From positions 62,001-126,000 of the forward strand of contig JAEWRL010000020.1 of NCBI GenBank assembly GCA_023398955.1: DNA of 64,000 nt, written 5' to 3'. The translations under genes were made by a program, and so were the position numbers. The stretch's first letter is position 1. Each line of letters starts with the position of its first letter. Below, piece by piece: positions 16,982 through 24,182 of the stretch. A model generated the notes under the pieces. That model had not been told where the DNA came from. It ran no database searches and was given only the letters and a program-made list of their open reading frames with translations. This stretch comes from Pseudomonadota bacterium. GTDB lineage: Bacteria > Myxococcota_A > Polyangia > Polyangiales > Polyangiaceae.

Positions 16982-19399
16982 TCAATTATTGAGTCCGGGC
17001 AGCGTCTGTGCGGTAGGCGGCTCTAACACCACCTCGACCAGCGTCCCGCGCTTGATGAGCTCCCGCCCTCTGCCACCCCTCGCGGAGAGCTCGTACTTGG
17101 CGGTGTTGATGCGCTGCTCTCCACCTAGTGATGTGCGCACGACGAGGGTCGAGGATCCGCTCGATGCTGCGCAGAAGCCCAGGAGGTCGTCTCCGTCGGC
17201 GAGCTTGATCAGCTGCACACCCTTGCCGACCCCGGCGAGGTAGTTCACCTCCGTGACCGGGCAGAGGAGGATGCGGCGGTTGCGCGTTGCACAAATAACG
17301 GTCTCGGATCCGTGGATGAGCTCTACCCCGACGACAGACGCGCCCTCTCTGACCCGGGCAAAGCGACGTCCGCTTCTCGTGCTCGGCTCGACGAAGGGCG
17401 AGAGGCCGAAGCACATCGCGAGCCCGTCCGTCGTCGCTGCCAGAGCATATGTCTCTGGATAGTATCCTTCCTTCTCCGTCACGTCGCCGACCAGCCGCGG
17501 ATCGAGCGAGTATGCGGCAACGATCCTCTCGCCGTCCTTGAGCTTGAAGAGCTTCTGAATGGGTTCGCCGTACCCTGTGGTGGCTGGCACGTCTGCGATG
17601 CGGCAGGTGTAGGCGCTCCCGAAGCTAGAGAAGAAGACGATCGTCGCCCGGGTGGAACCTAACTGACACGCCAAGACTCTGTCCCCTTCGCGGAGGCGTG
17701 TCGCGCCCGGATCCTTTATCTCCTTTTGTCGCTTCACCCAACCATCCCGCGTGATGAGCACGTGATTGTCCTCTGCGACGATGAAGTCCTCGGCTCGGAG
17801 TTCTGGCTCCTCTACCGCCGCTACGAGGAGGGTGCGGCGCTTGTCCGCTTTGCCGTAGGAGAGCGCGATGGCCTCGAGCTCTCCGCGGACGATGGACCAA
17901 ATCCCGCGTGACTCCGTCTCGGCGAGGAGGCGCTTGATCTCGTTCGTGCGCTTGCGCTTCTCCTCGAGCTCCTTCTGGATCACGAGGATCTCCAGGCGGG
18001 CAAGCCGGTACAGCTTCAGCTCGAGGATGGCGTCTGTCTGCTCTTCGTCGAGCTTGAAGCGCCGGATGATCTTCGCCGCGGCGTCGGCCTTTCCATCGCT
18101 CTTGCGGATGATGCGAAGGATTTCGTCCAAGGCATCGAAGACTGTGACGAAGCCGTCGAGGATGTGCATGCGGCGCTCGAGGGCTCGTAGCTCGTGCTGC
18201 AGACGTCTGGTGACGACGTCGAGCCGAAAGCGTAGAAAGTGCCACAGGATCGATTGCAGCTCCAGGCGTTCGGGGCGCCCCACCTCGGGGTTCTCGGTAG
18301 GGACGAGACACGTCAGGTTCACGTTGAAGTTGTTCTGGAGCGGCGTGTGCTTGAAGAGGTACGCCATGACCTTGCTGGCGTCGGCGTCCTTCTTGAGCTC
18401 GAGCTCGATGCACACGTCGTCGGCTGAGACGTCCTTCACGTCCAGGAGCAGCGGCAGCTTGCGGGAGAGCGCTACCTCCGCGATGCGCTCGACGAGTGTT
18501 GCCTTGTTGACCGCGTAAGGGATGCTCGTGATGCGAATCACGGTGGTGCTGCGCGTCGTTTCTGCGACCTCCCACGTCGCGCGCAGCTTGATGCTACCCT
18601 GGCCCGTCTCGTAGACGTGCTTGATCTCGTCAGAGCTCGAGATGATTTGGCCTCCCGTCGGGAAGTCCGGTCCCTTGATGGTCCGACAAAGCTCGCGGCT
18701 ACTGAGCTGTCGACCCTCGAGGAGAGCATCAAGGAGCCGGATTGCGGCAGTACAGACCTCCTCCGGATTGTGCGGAGGGATGTTTGTCGCCATTCCTACG
18801 GCGATGCCGGTCGCGCCGTTGATGAGCAGGTTTGGTAGCTTGGATGGCAGGACTACGGGCTCGGTCTTCGTGCCGTCGTAGCTCGGCCGGAAGTGCACCG
18901 TGTCCTGACCCAGCTCCGCCAGCAGCTCGGAAGAGATGGGAGCCAGACGGCACTCGGTGTAACGCATGGCTGCAGCCGGGTCCCCGTCGAGGGACCCGAA
19001 GTTACCGGAGCCGTCGACGAGCGGCATGCGCATGCTGAAGGGCTGCGCGGTCCTCACGAGCGCGTCGTAGATCGCTGCGTCACCGTGAGGGTGGTAATTG
19101 CCCATCACGTCCCCGACTACCTTGGCGCACTTACGGTGCTTCGCGTCTGAAGTGAGACGCTGCTGCCACATTGTATAGAGGATGCGGCGCTGTACGGGCT
19201 TCAAACCGTCCCGAACGTCCGGCAGGGCGCGGCTCGTGATGACGCTGAGGGCGTAGTTCAGGTACCTCGTTTGCGTGACCTCGTGCAAGGCGACAGGAAC
19301 CTCGCGGGGTTCGAAGAGGGGTCCGGTACCATCGGATCCGTCCCCCGAGGCCTGGGAACGTTTTGCAGATTTGGAAGGTGAGGTACGTCGTGTCGCCAC
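16982..19399 (-). CDS. parC: DNA topoisomerase IV subunit A
   Basis: An 805-residue type IIA subunit. The N-terminal 30 residues are basic and Ser-rich; the breakage-reunion core starts at TQTRYLNYALSVITSRALPD and has the catalytic Tyr in AAMRYTECRLAPI. The coiled-coil tower and a degenerate C-terminal beta-pinwheel without a GyrA box mark it as ParC rather than a second GyrA. The quinolone-loop reads HPHGDAAIYD, with Ala at the position of E. coli ParC Ser80 and Asp at Glu84. The start is GTG at 19399 with AAGGAG about 10 bases upstream. The parE start lies at or just after its stop. An AT-rich patch (GATAAAAATG on the minus strand near 19457-19465) is the best promoter candidate. Confidence 0.95.
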   Translation of the reverse strand: MATRRTSPSKSAKRSQASGDGSDGTGPLFEPREVPVALHEVTQTRYLNYALSVITSRALPDVRDGLKPVQRRILYTMWQQRLTSDAKHRKCAKVVGDVMGNYHPHGDAAIYDALVRTAQPFSMRMPLVDGSGNFGSLDGDPAAAMRYTECRLAPISSELLAELGQDTVHFRPSYDGTKTEPVVLPSKLPNLLINGATGIAVGMATNIPPHNPEEVCTAAIRLLDALLEGRQLSSRELCRTIKGPDFPTGGQIISSSDEIKHVYETGQGSIKLRATWEVAETTRSTTVIRITSIPYAVNKATLVERIAEVALSRKLPLLLDVKDVSADDVCIELELKKDADASKVMAYLFKHTPLQNNFNVNLTCLVPTENPEVGRPERLELQSILWHFLRFRLDVVTRRLQHELRALERRMHILDGFVTVFDALDEILRIIRKSDGKADAAAKIIRRFKLDEEQTDAILELKLYRLARLEILVIQKELEEKRKRTNEIKRLLAETESRGIWSIVRGELEAIALSYGKADKRRTLLVAAVEEPELRAEDFIVAEDNHVLITRDGWVKRQKEIKDPGATRLREGDRVLACQLGSTRATIVFFSSFGSAYTCRIADVPATTGYGEPIQKLFKLKDGERIVAAYSLDPRLVGDVTEKEGYYPETYALAATTDGLAMCFGLSPFVEPSTRSGRRFARVREGASVVGVELIHGSETVICATRNRRILLCPVTEVNYLAGVGKGVQLIKLADGDDLLGFCAASSGSSTLVVRTSLGGEQRINTAKYELSARGGRGRELIKRGTLVEVVLEPPTAQTLPGLNN

Positions 19400-20130
19400 A
19401 GGGGCGTGTCTCCTTGCAAGGTCGCCGACTCAGCTGCGTGGCGCGTTCGTTCGCTACCATTTTTATCCCCACGGTCGCGAGTTCGTTGGAGCTGTACCAG
19501 AATGTGAATGCTGGCTGGTCGCTCAGAAGTGCTATTTGGTCGGCCAGTAAGAACCATTCGAGCGCTGTCGGCAACGCGGTAGGCTACCTGGGCGCCATGC
19601 ATTTGCTGGGCGCCTCCGCGGGGCGGTCTCGCTCCAACCCGCCCCGCCCGCGGATCCTCCCATGTCAGCTGTGATCACATCCACCGCCTTGCTGGCCGCA
19701 GCGACGAGCCTCGTCATGGGATGTGCCTGCGGCAAGCAAGATGCGGATGGGGAACCCGGCGTCACCTCTTCGCTATGCAGCAGCCGCGGTGTCGTACATA
19801 TAGCGGAGCGGCCGTTGAATGAGTCGCAAGCGCGGCACTATCTGGGAGGCAAGCGCGGAACTCTGCGAGCCGAGGTCGAGGTGGCTGGCTGTTCGGGGTG
19901 CGATGAGGCTAACAAGCCCGGCGCACCGGCGGGGGCCCCATGCCAAGCCGCTTCAGTGTGCGCTGCCTGGTGTTGTTCCTGCGAACACTCGCCTGTTGCG
20001 TATTCGGCTCGGATTTGCCTCGGGCTACGCTGTGCTGGCCCCGAACCAGGCTGCGCGGCGCTCCGCGCCGTCGCCCCGGAGATGGCTCGCTGCGAATGAC
20101 CGCGGAACACAGAAGGAGGTGTGAGCGTGC
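19400..20130. other. 731-bp region without a convincing gene
   Basis: Both neighbours (parC and the FHA/sigma-54 regulator) are on the minus strand, so this holds the parC promoter and the regulator's transcript end. A plus-strand frame at 19662-20099 (145 codons) encodes a hydrophobic start with LVMGC, resembling a lipobox, followed by a Cys-rich sequence. It has no ribosome-binding site and third-position GC is weak compared with neighbours, so I leave it unannotated. A strong GC hairpin lies at 19618-19647. No RNA gene is recognisable. Confidence 0.45.
19618..19647. terminator. Strong GC hairpin, possible transcript end
   Basis: GCGGGGCGG (19618-19626) and CCGCCCCGC (19639-19647) form a perfect 9-bp stem with a 12-base loop. 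There is no T-tract. On the minus strand it lies about 490 bp after the FHA/sigma-54 regulator gene and about 220 bp before parC, so it could separate these transcripts. Confidence 0.35.
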
Positions 20131-21591
20131 CTAGCGGCGGTATTCGTCCAGCTCGATTCCGAAACGCTGCAGATAGCGATGTACTTGCATGCGCGCCTTG
20201 CCGAGTTCGCGACCGACGGCCGCGACGTTCCCACGGTGAAGCTCGAGGAGTGCGCGGAGCTGGCACTCCGTGGGGGCCTCTCTGGCCGTTTGTGCCGCGC
20301 CCTCCGAGGCTTGGCCCACGATAGCGCGACCGTACTCCAGCATGGCGGCTCGGATCTCGGGCGGCAGGTGCACCTCCAGCAGTGACTGCTGGTCGTGAAG
20401 AACTGCACCACGCTTGATGCACGCTTCCAACTCTCTCACGTTGTGGGGCCAGTCATAGTGAATCAGGGCTGCCATATAGGCGAACGACATGTGTGCCAGG
20501 GGCGCGCCATGGCGCGCGAGGAAGGCACGGGCCAAGGCGTAGATGTCTTCCTTGCGGTCGCGCAATGCCGGGAGCTCCAGCTGGAACTCATTCAACCTCG
20601 CGTAGAGATCGTCGCGAAATGAGCCGCTGCGGCGCAGTTCCGTCAGGTTGCGATGGGTGGCGCAGACGACGCGGAGGTCCACGGGTTCCGTCGTCGTGGC
20701 GCCCAGGGGTAGCACCTCCTTCGACTGCAGCACCCGAAGCAGCTTCGCTTGAGCCTCGAGCGGCATGTCGCCGATCTCGTCGAGGAACAACGTCCCGAGG
20801 TGGGCCGTGCGGATCAATCCCGGCTTGTCGCGTTCAGCACCCGAGAACGCGCCGCGCTTGTAGCCGAAGAGCTCGCTCTCGATGAGCGAAGCAGGAAGGG
20901 CGGCGCAGTTGACCGCGCAGAAACCTCCCGGCCGTGCGCTGAGCCGATGCAGCTCGCGAGCCACGACTTCCTTGCCGGTCCCGCTCTCTCCACACACGAT
21001 GACGCTGAGCGGGGTGCCAGCGACCCTCGCGACGTCTTCCCGGATCCGGGACGCACGATACCCCCCGACGATGGCGCTGCGGCTCGCCGCTGCCGCGTCA
21101 CGGGTCCCCGCGTGAACGACGGAACCGTCGAGGCGGTACTGACCGTAGCCGTCGACCTCGTCCTCGACGAACATCATGACCGCATCGCCGATTCGGATCT
21201 CGTGACCATGCTCGAGCGTCACCTGTCTCACGGGCCGCCCATCGAGGAGAACGCCGTTTCGGCTATCGAGGTCGGTGAGTACGAAGTGGCCGCTATGAAA
21301 GCGGAGCTCCGCGTGCCGACGAGAGACGGCTTTGACCGGGAGGTGCACGCCCGCCTCTTCGTCCCGCCCTACCACGAGGGTGTCGGTTGGAAGAGGCCAC
21401 GCACTCGGGAGCTCCGGCCACTCTTCGGCGTAGAGCAAGAGCAAACCCGGGCGGGCCCGGTTCCCCACGCGGCTGCGGGGCAGCCCACCCAGGGCTTCCA
21501 TGACTCCTGTCGTCTTGTCCACTGGTACGCCTGCGTTCTGGTTCACACGCTGCCAGAGGAACCGGGAGGCGTAAAGGCGTTGCCGCCACAC
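20131..21591 (-). CDS. FHA-domain sigma-54-type transcriptional activator
   Basis: 486 residues from the GTG at 21591; starts at 21522 (GTG) or 21501 (ATG) are also possible. Order: FHA domain (about 70-140; VVGRDEEAGVHLP, SRRHAEL, DLDSRNGVLLDG), AAA+ domain with Walker A GESGTGKE (201-208), sigma-54 contact loop GAFSGA (247-252), Walker B LFLDEIGD (268-275), and a Fis-type HTH at the C-terminus (GNVAAVGRELGKARMQVHRY). The FHA domain should read a phospho-Thr signal, presumably from a kinase, in place of a response-regulator receiver. The contact loop has Ser instead of the usual Thr (GAFTGA), which could weaken sigma-54 activation. It starts 6 bp after the MerR-TPR gene stop, so the two form an operon. 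Targets are unknown. Confidence 0.88.
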   Translation of the reverse strand: MWRQRLYASRFLWQRVNQNAGVPVDKTTGVMEALGGLPRSRVGNRARPGLLLLYAEEWPELPSAWPLPTDTLVVGRDEEAGVHLPVKAVSRRHAELRFHSGHFVLTDLDSRNGVLLDGRPVRQVTLEHGHEIRIGDAVMMFVEDEVDGYGQYRLDGSVVHAGTRDAAAASRSAIVGGYRASRIREDVARVAGTPLSVIVCGESGTGKEVVARELHRLSARPGGFCAVNCAALPASLIESELFGYKRGAFSGAERDKPGLIRTAHLGTLFLDEIGDMPLEAQAKLLRVLQSKEVLPLGATTTEPVDLRVVCATHRNLTELRRSGSFRDDLYARLNEFQLELPALRDRKEDIYALARAFLARHGAPLAHMSFAYMAALIHYDWPHNVRELEACIKRGAVLHDQQSLLEVHLPPEIRAAMLEYGRAIVGQASEGAAQTAREAPTECQLRALLELHRGNVAAVGRELGKARMQVHRYLQRFGIELDEYRR

Positions 21592-21597
21592 GTCGAA

Positions 21598-22596
21598 TCA
21601 GAGGTGCCGCCGGGCAATTTCGGTCCAAGTGCCTGAGGGCTCCAAGTCAATGTAGCTCTTCCAGTAGGCGCGCGCGTCAGCTGTCGCCCCCATCTGTTCG
21701 AGTGCCATTGCGAGATTGAAGTGGGCGTCCGCGAACCCGGGATCCGCCTCGATGGCCCCTTTGAACAACGGGATGGCGTGCTCGGGTTGTCCGCGTTCGA
21801 GCATCACGTAGCCCAGGTTGTACTGAGCCTCCGGTTGCGCGGGATCCACCTGGAGAGCCTTGCGATAGAGCGTTTCGGCAGCAGCAGTCTCCGCGCGGCG
21901 GAAATGGATGTTGCCCAGGTTCGTATAGGCTATGGCCAGCCAGGGATCGAGCCGGATGGCTTCTTCGTACAGTTGCGCCGCTTCCGACATCGTCTCTCGA
22001 TCCTCATCGAGCTGACTTGCGCGGAGGTAGAGCTCGTAGGCGGTCCGAGCGCGCTCTCTGCCTGCTGTCGGACGCAGGACTCGGACAATGTCATCGCGCA
22101 GCGATTTGACCTCGAAGTCCAACACCATCTGGCCCGTGAGCGGTTCGAAGGCCTGGCCACCGTCGTGTCGGACGACCACCCGTGAGCCGTCCGACACGAT
22201 CCGCAGTTCGGCGAGCGGGCGCGTGACCTTGGGCAGGGTCTGGCGCAGCGCTCCGACGGCGCGCGCCACGTCCCGCAGTCGCACCCTATTGCCAAGCAGC
22301 ACGGCAGCAGCGCGGAGCGCGATGAGGTCCTGGAACGTGTAGGCTCGACGCCCTCGACGTCGTCCCGTCGGCGAGGCGATCCCCGCCCGATCCAGGGAAC
22401 GAAGGCGACCCGGTGAGATGCTGAGGAGGCGAGCGATTTCCCCTCGCGTGAACAGGTCGGTGATCGGCTCTCGGTTGGTTGATGGATCGTGGTCGCAACC
22501 CGCGGGTGTGGCGGTCGTCCGATGTTGGACTCGACCACCGCCGGGACCAAACACGACGTGGATTACTTTGTCGTCACGCCGCTTGTTGCGACCCAT
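21598..22596 (-). CDS. MerR-type HTH protein with TPR domain
   Basis: 332 residues. After a basic N-terminal stretch, residues about 47-115 form a MerR-like winged helix (TRGEIARLLSISPGRLRSLD, then GRRAYTFQDLIALRAAAVLL). Residues about 190-320 are TPRs (AQLYEEAIRLDPWLAIAYTN, AETLYRKALQVDPAQPEAQY, AIPLFKGAIEADPGFADAHF). MerR domains usually carry a short effector-sensing tail, so a TPR module suggests control by a protein partner instead. The ATG at 22596 has GGAG 4 bases upstream, and the best promoter (-35 at 22665-22670) would place the longer start (22644) upstream of the transcript start. It is the first gene of a two-gene operon with the FHA/sigma-54 activator, which suggests one pathway with two DNA-binding outputs. 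Confidence 0.8.
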   Translation of the reverse strand: MGRNKRRDDKVIHVVFGPGGGRVQHRTTATPAGCDHDPSTNREPITDLFTRGEIARLLSISPGRLRSLDRAGIASPTGRRRGRRAYTFQDLIALRAAAVLLGNRVRLRDVARAVGALRQTLPKVTRPLAELRIVSDGSRVVVRHDGGQAFEPLTGQMVLDFEVKSLRDDIVRVLRPTAGRERARTAYELYLRASQLDEDRETMSEAAQLYEEAIRLDPWLAIAYTNLGNIHFRRAETAAAETLYRKALQVDPAQPEAQYNLGYVMLERGQPEHAIPLFKGAIEADPGFADAHFNLAMALEQMGATADARAYWKSYIDLEPSGTWTEIARRHL

Positions 22597-22641
22597 CACA
22601 CTCCGAAGCTCCACCTGAGAGACACCACGCCGAGTCCCCTT

Positions 22642-22670
22642 CAAATCTTATCCACGCCCCGCCATGTCAA
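22642..22670 (-). promoter_or_regulatory. Candidate promoter of the MerR-TPR operon
   Basis: A perfect -35 TTGACA (22665-22670, minus strand) is followed at 14-17 bp by TAAGAT/GATTTG-like sequence, a weak -10. The predicted start near 22635 leaves a leader of about 40 bases before the ATG at 22596. Confidence 0.45.
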
Positions 22671-22788
22671 GGGGCAGGCGCTCGATACGGCTGGTACGAG
22701 CCAAACGGACAGGTCGCAATGGATAAGAACGGCGCGCTGGTCAGCCTTTTGCTCCAGGTAGTTTTCTCTTGACGGGTCTCAGCCGCGG

Positions 22789-22805
22789 GTCCCGGCTTTC
22801 GGGAC
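22789..22805. terminator. Hairpin after the 158-residue hypothetical gene
   Basis: GTCCCG-GCTTT-CGGGAC is a perfect 6-bp stem with a 5-base loop, about 70 bp beyond the stop of the minus-strand gene at 22874. No adjacent T-tract, so a weak terminator call. Confidence 0.3.
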
Positions 22806-22873
22806 TTCGAGCGCCGCCGCAGCACGGCTGCGGGTCGCCGCCGGTTCGTGCAGGTAAGGCGCGGCGGCCGTGG

Positions 22874-23350
22874 CTAGCGCTGACGCCTTTCAGCGGAACC
22901 GCGTCCCCTGTGAAGTGTTGGCGCCGCCTCGAAGGTGGCCACGCTGGCATCGACATCGATGCGTATCCAGATGCCGCTGGCATCAGCGCTCATGACGAGG
23001 TCCGCCGTCATCTGCCCAAGCAGCCCAGGGGCACGCACTTGGGCCTCGCGGTGCGCGATCCGCACGGCCCGAGTGCGAGCGTGCGGATCGCTCTCCATAA
23101 TGCGCGCCAAGCGCTGCATCTCGTCGTTGCGCGTCGCTCCGAGGAGTCGACGAGGGAGCAGAAGGCTGGTCGTTCCGTAGTAGCGAGGTCCCTCCTTCTC
23201 TGGACGAATTGCCCCTTCGCTCATGATGTCTGCCGACTGGAAGAGCTCTCTCCACCGAGCATCGCTCCCCTGGTAGAGTTCCACGACCCGCCGACGGACG
23301 AGCGGAGCGGACCTGGCCTTCACTGGCCCTGGACCTTTGGGAGGGAACAT
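22874..23350 (-). CDS. Conserved-looking hypothetical protein
   Basis: 158 residues from the ATG at 23350 (MFPPKGPGPVKARSAP). I do not recognise the family. The middle is helical and regular: LVRRRVVELYQGSDARWREL, then NDEMQRLARIMESDPHARTR, then VRIAHREAQVRAPGLLGQMT, ending in a strand-like IWIRIDVDASVATFEA. The combination of short helices and a basic/acidic alternation resembles small cytoplasmic myxobacterial proteins that lack annotation. No signal peptide, membrane segment or Cys cluster is seen. An in-frame upstream start at 23434 adds Cys-rich residues and is unlikely. A 6-bp hairpin (AGCGTA-AGGC-TACGCT) sits at the start region. It is transcribed towards the MerR-TPR operon but separated by 280 bp. 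Confidence 0.5.
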   Translation of the reverse strand: MFPPKGPGPVKARSAPLVRRRVVELYQGSDARWRELFQSADIMSEGAIRPEKEGPRYYGTTSLLLPRRLLGATRNDEMQRLARIMESDPHARTRAVRIAHREAQVRAPGLLGQMTADLVMSADASGIWIRIDVDASVATFEAAPTLHRGRGSAERRQR

Positions 23351-23630
23351 GAAGCGTAAGGCTACGCTGCAGCACGCTGCGGCACATCCCCGGTAGTGGC
23401 CTGGGCGCCTGCAGTATGTGGTTGAACCTGTCAAGTCGAATGCGAAGCGCGCTGCGCTGACTTTCTTCTGGACTGGGCTGTCCGCGAACGAACCTTCGCG
23501 GGGGGCTCACGCGGAACCGCAGAATTCTTCGGGAATAGTCGAATCTGGTCCGTGCGGGAGAGCGGCACCGAATTTGAATAGATGGGGAGCCTCCCGGCGA
23601 AACATGCCGCGAGCGTGAGGAAGGACAGAT

Positions 23631-23813
23631 ATGCTCGTTGAAAGCTTGCCCCTGGCCAATGATCCCAGGGCCGTACCCATTCTAGCCAAGAGTCTCTATC
23701 GAGAGCTTCGGACCGGTGGGCTCACGGAGAAGGAAGTCCTTGCAATAGCGGGAGAGCTGCTTTCGCTGATCGCGGACGACGTGCGTACGCGGCAGCCGCA
23801 GAGCGCGGGCTGA
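23631..23813 (+). CDS. Small hypothetical protein (60 residues)
   Basis: This short gene is supported by a strong ribosome-binding site (GAGGAAGGA, ending 5 bases before the ATG) and by coherent composition. The product, from MLVESLPLANDPRAVPILAK through GGLTEKEVLAIAGELLSLI to a Gln/Ser/Gly tail, looks like two amphipathic helices. No signal peptide and no Cys. I do not recognise it; a small partner or regulator protein is possible but not shown. It is isolated: the gene upstream is divergent (280 bp) and the FHA-CpaF-like gene starts 369 bp downstream on the same strand, with a strong hairpin in between. Confidence 0.6.
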   Translation: MLVESLPLANDPRAVPILAKSLYRELRTGGLTEKEVLAIAGELLSLIADDVRTRQPQSAG

Positions 23814-24182
23814 ACGCGGCCGTGGCGCGCGGCTGAAGGCAGTGAGCCGCCCCAGCCGAAGCGCGAAGAATCGTATGCAGACGCAGCAGTCAAATGCCGA
23901 CGTGGTCGCGCGTTGGCATTTGGCTCGAGGGGAGCAGAATTAGACAGATTGGCTTCGAGAAGCCGCGGTCGTGAGGGAGGGGGGGCTGCGGGTGCCGTCC
24001 CCAGGCGGGCGACAGGGGCTCTTTCTGATATTGTTGAGGTTGGCTGGCGGGATTATGGGGGCCGGCTTCTGGGACGGCCGGACGTGGATGCGGTCGTCTG
24101 AGCGAGCCGGTGGTGGTCAACGTCGTTGACAGCTCTCGCGACTGCACGGAAGCTATGCGCAACTACCGTGATATCGCCTCAA
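23814..24182. other. 369-bp intergenic region before the FHA/CpaF-like gene
   Basis: It holds a 12-bp-stem hairpin (23891-23922) immediately followed by a small one (GCTC-gaggg-GAGC, 23923-23935), and a perfect TTGACA (24126-24131) 52 bp before the downstream ATG. The sequence 17-18 bp after TTGACA (GAAGCT/AAGCTA) is a poor -10. No gene is seen. Confidence 0.45.
23891..23922. promoter_or_regulatory. Long inverted repeat, hairpin or operator
   Basis: CAAATGCCGACG (23891-23902) pairs with CGTTGGCATTTG (23911-23922) over 12 bp with a single G-T wobble and an 8-base loop. There is no T-tract. It could end the transcript of the 60-residue gene or act as an operator or 5' leader element for the FHA/CpaF-like gene. 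Confidence 0.5.

Noticed and set aside
16962..16985. TTG start for parE overlapping the parC stop
   Set aside because: No ribosome-binding site; GTG 16961 has GGAG at good spacing and gives the usual N-terminus.
15963..17243. 426-codon plus-strand frame over parE/parC
   Set aside because: Antisense to intact topoisomerase IV genes; no start context.
19662..20099. 145-codon plus-strand frame with a lipobox-like start
   Set aside because: No ribosome-binding site and weak coding bias; kept only as an observation.
24126..24154. Perfect TTGACA before the FHA/CpaF-like gene as a full promoter
   Set aside because: No acceptable -10 at 16-18 bp; mentioned only as a possible -35.
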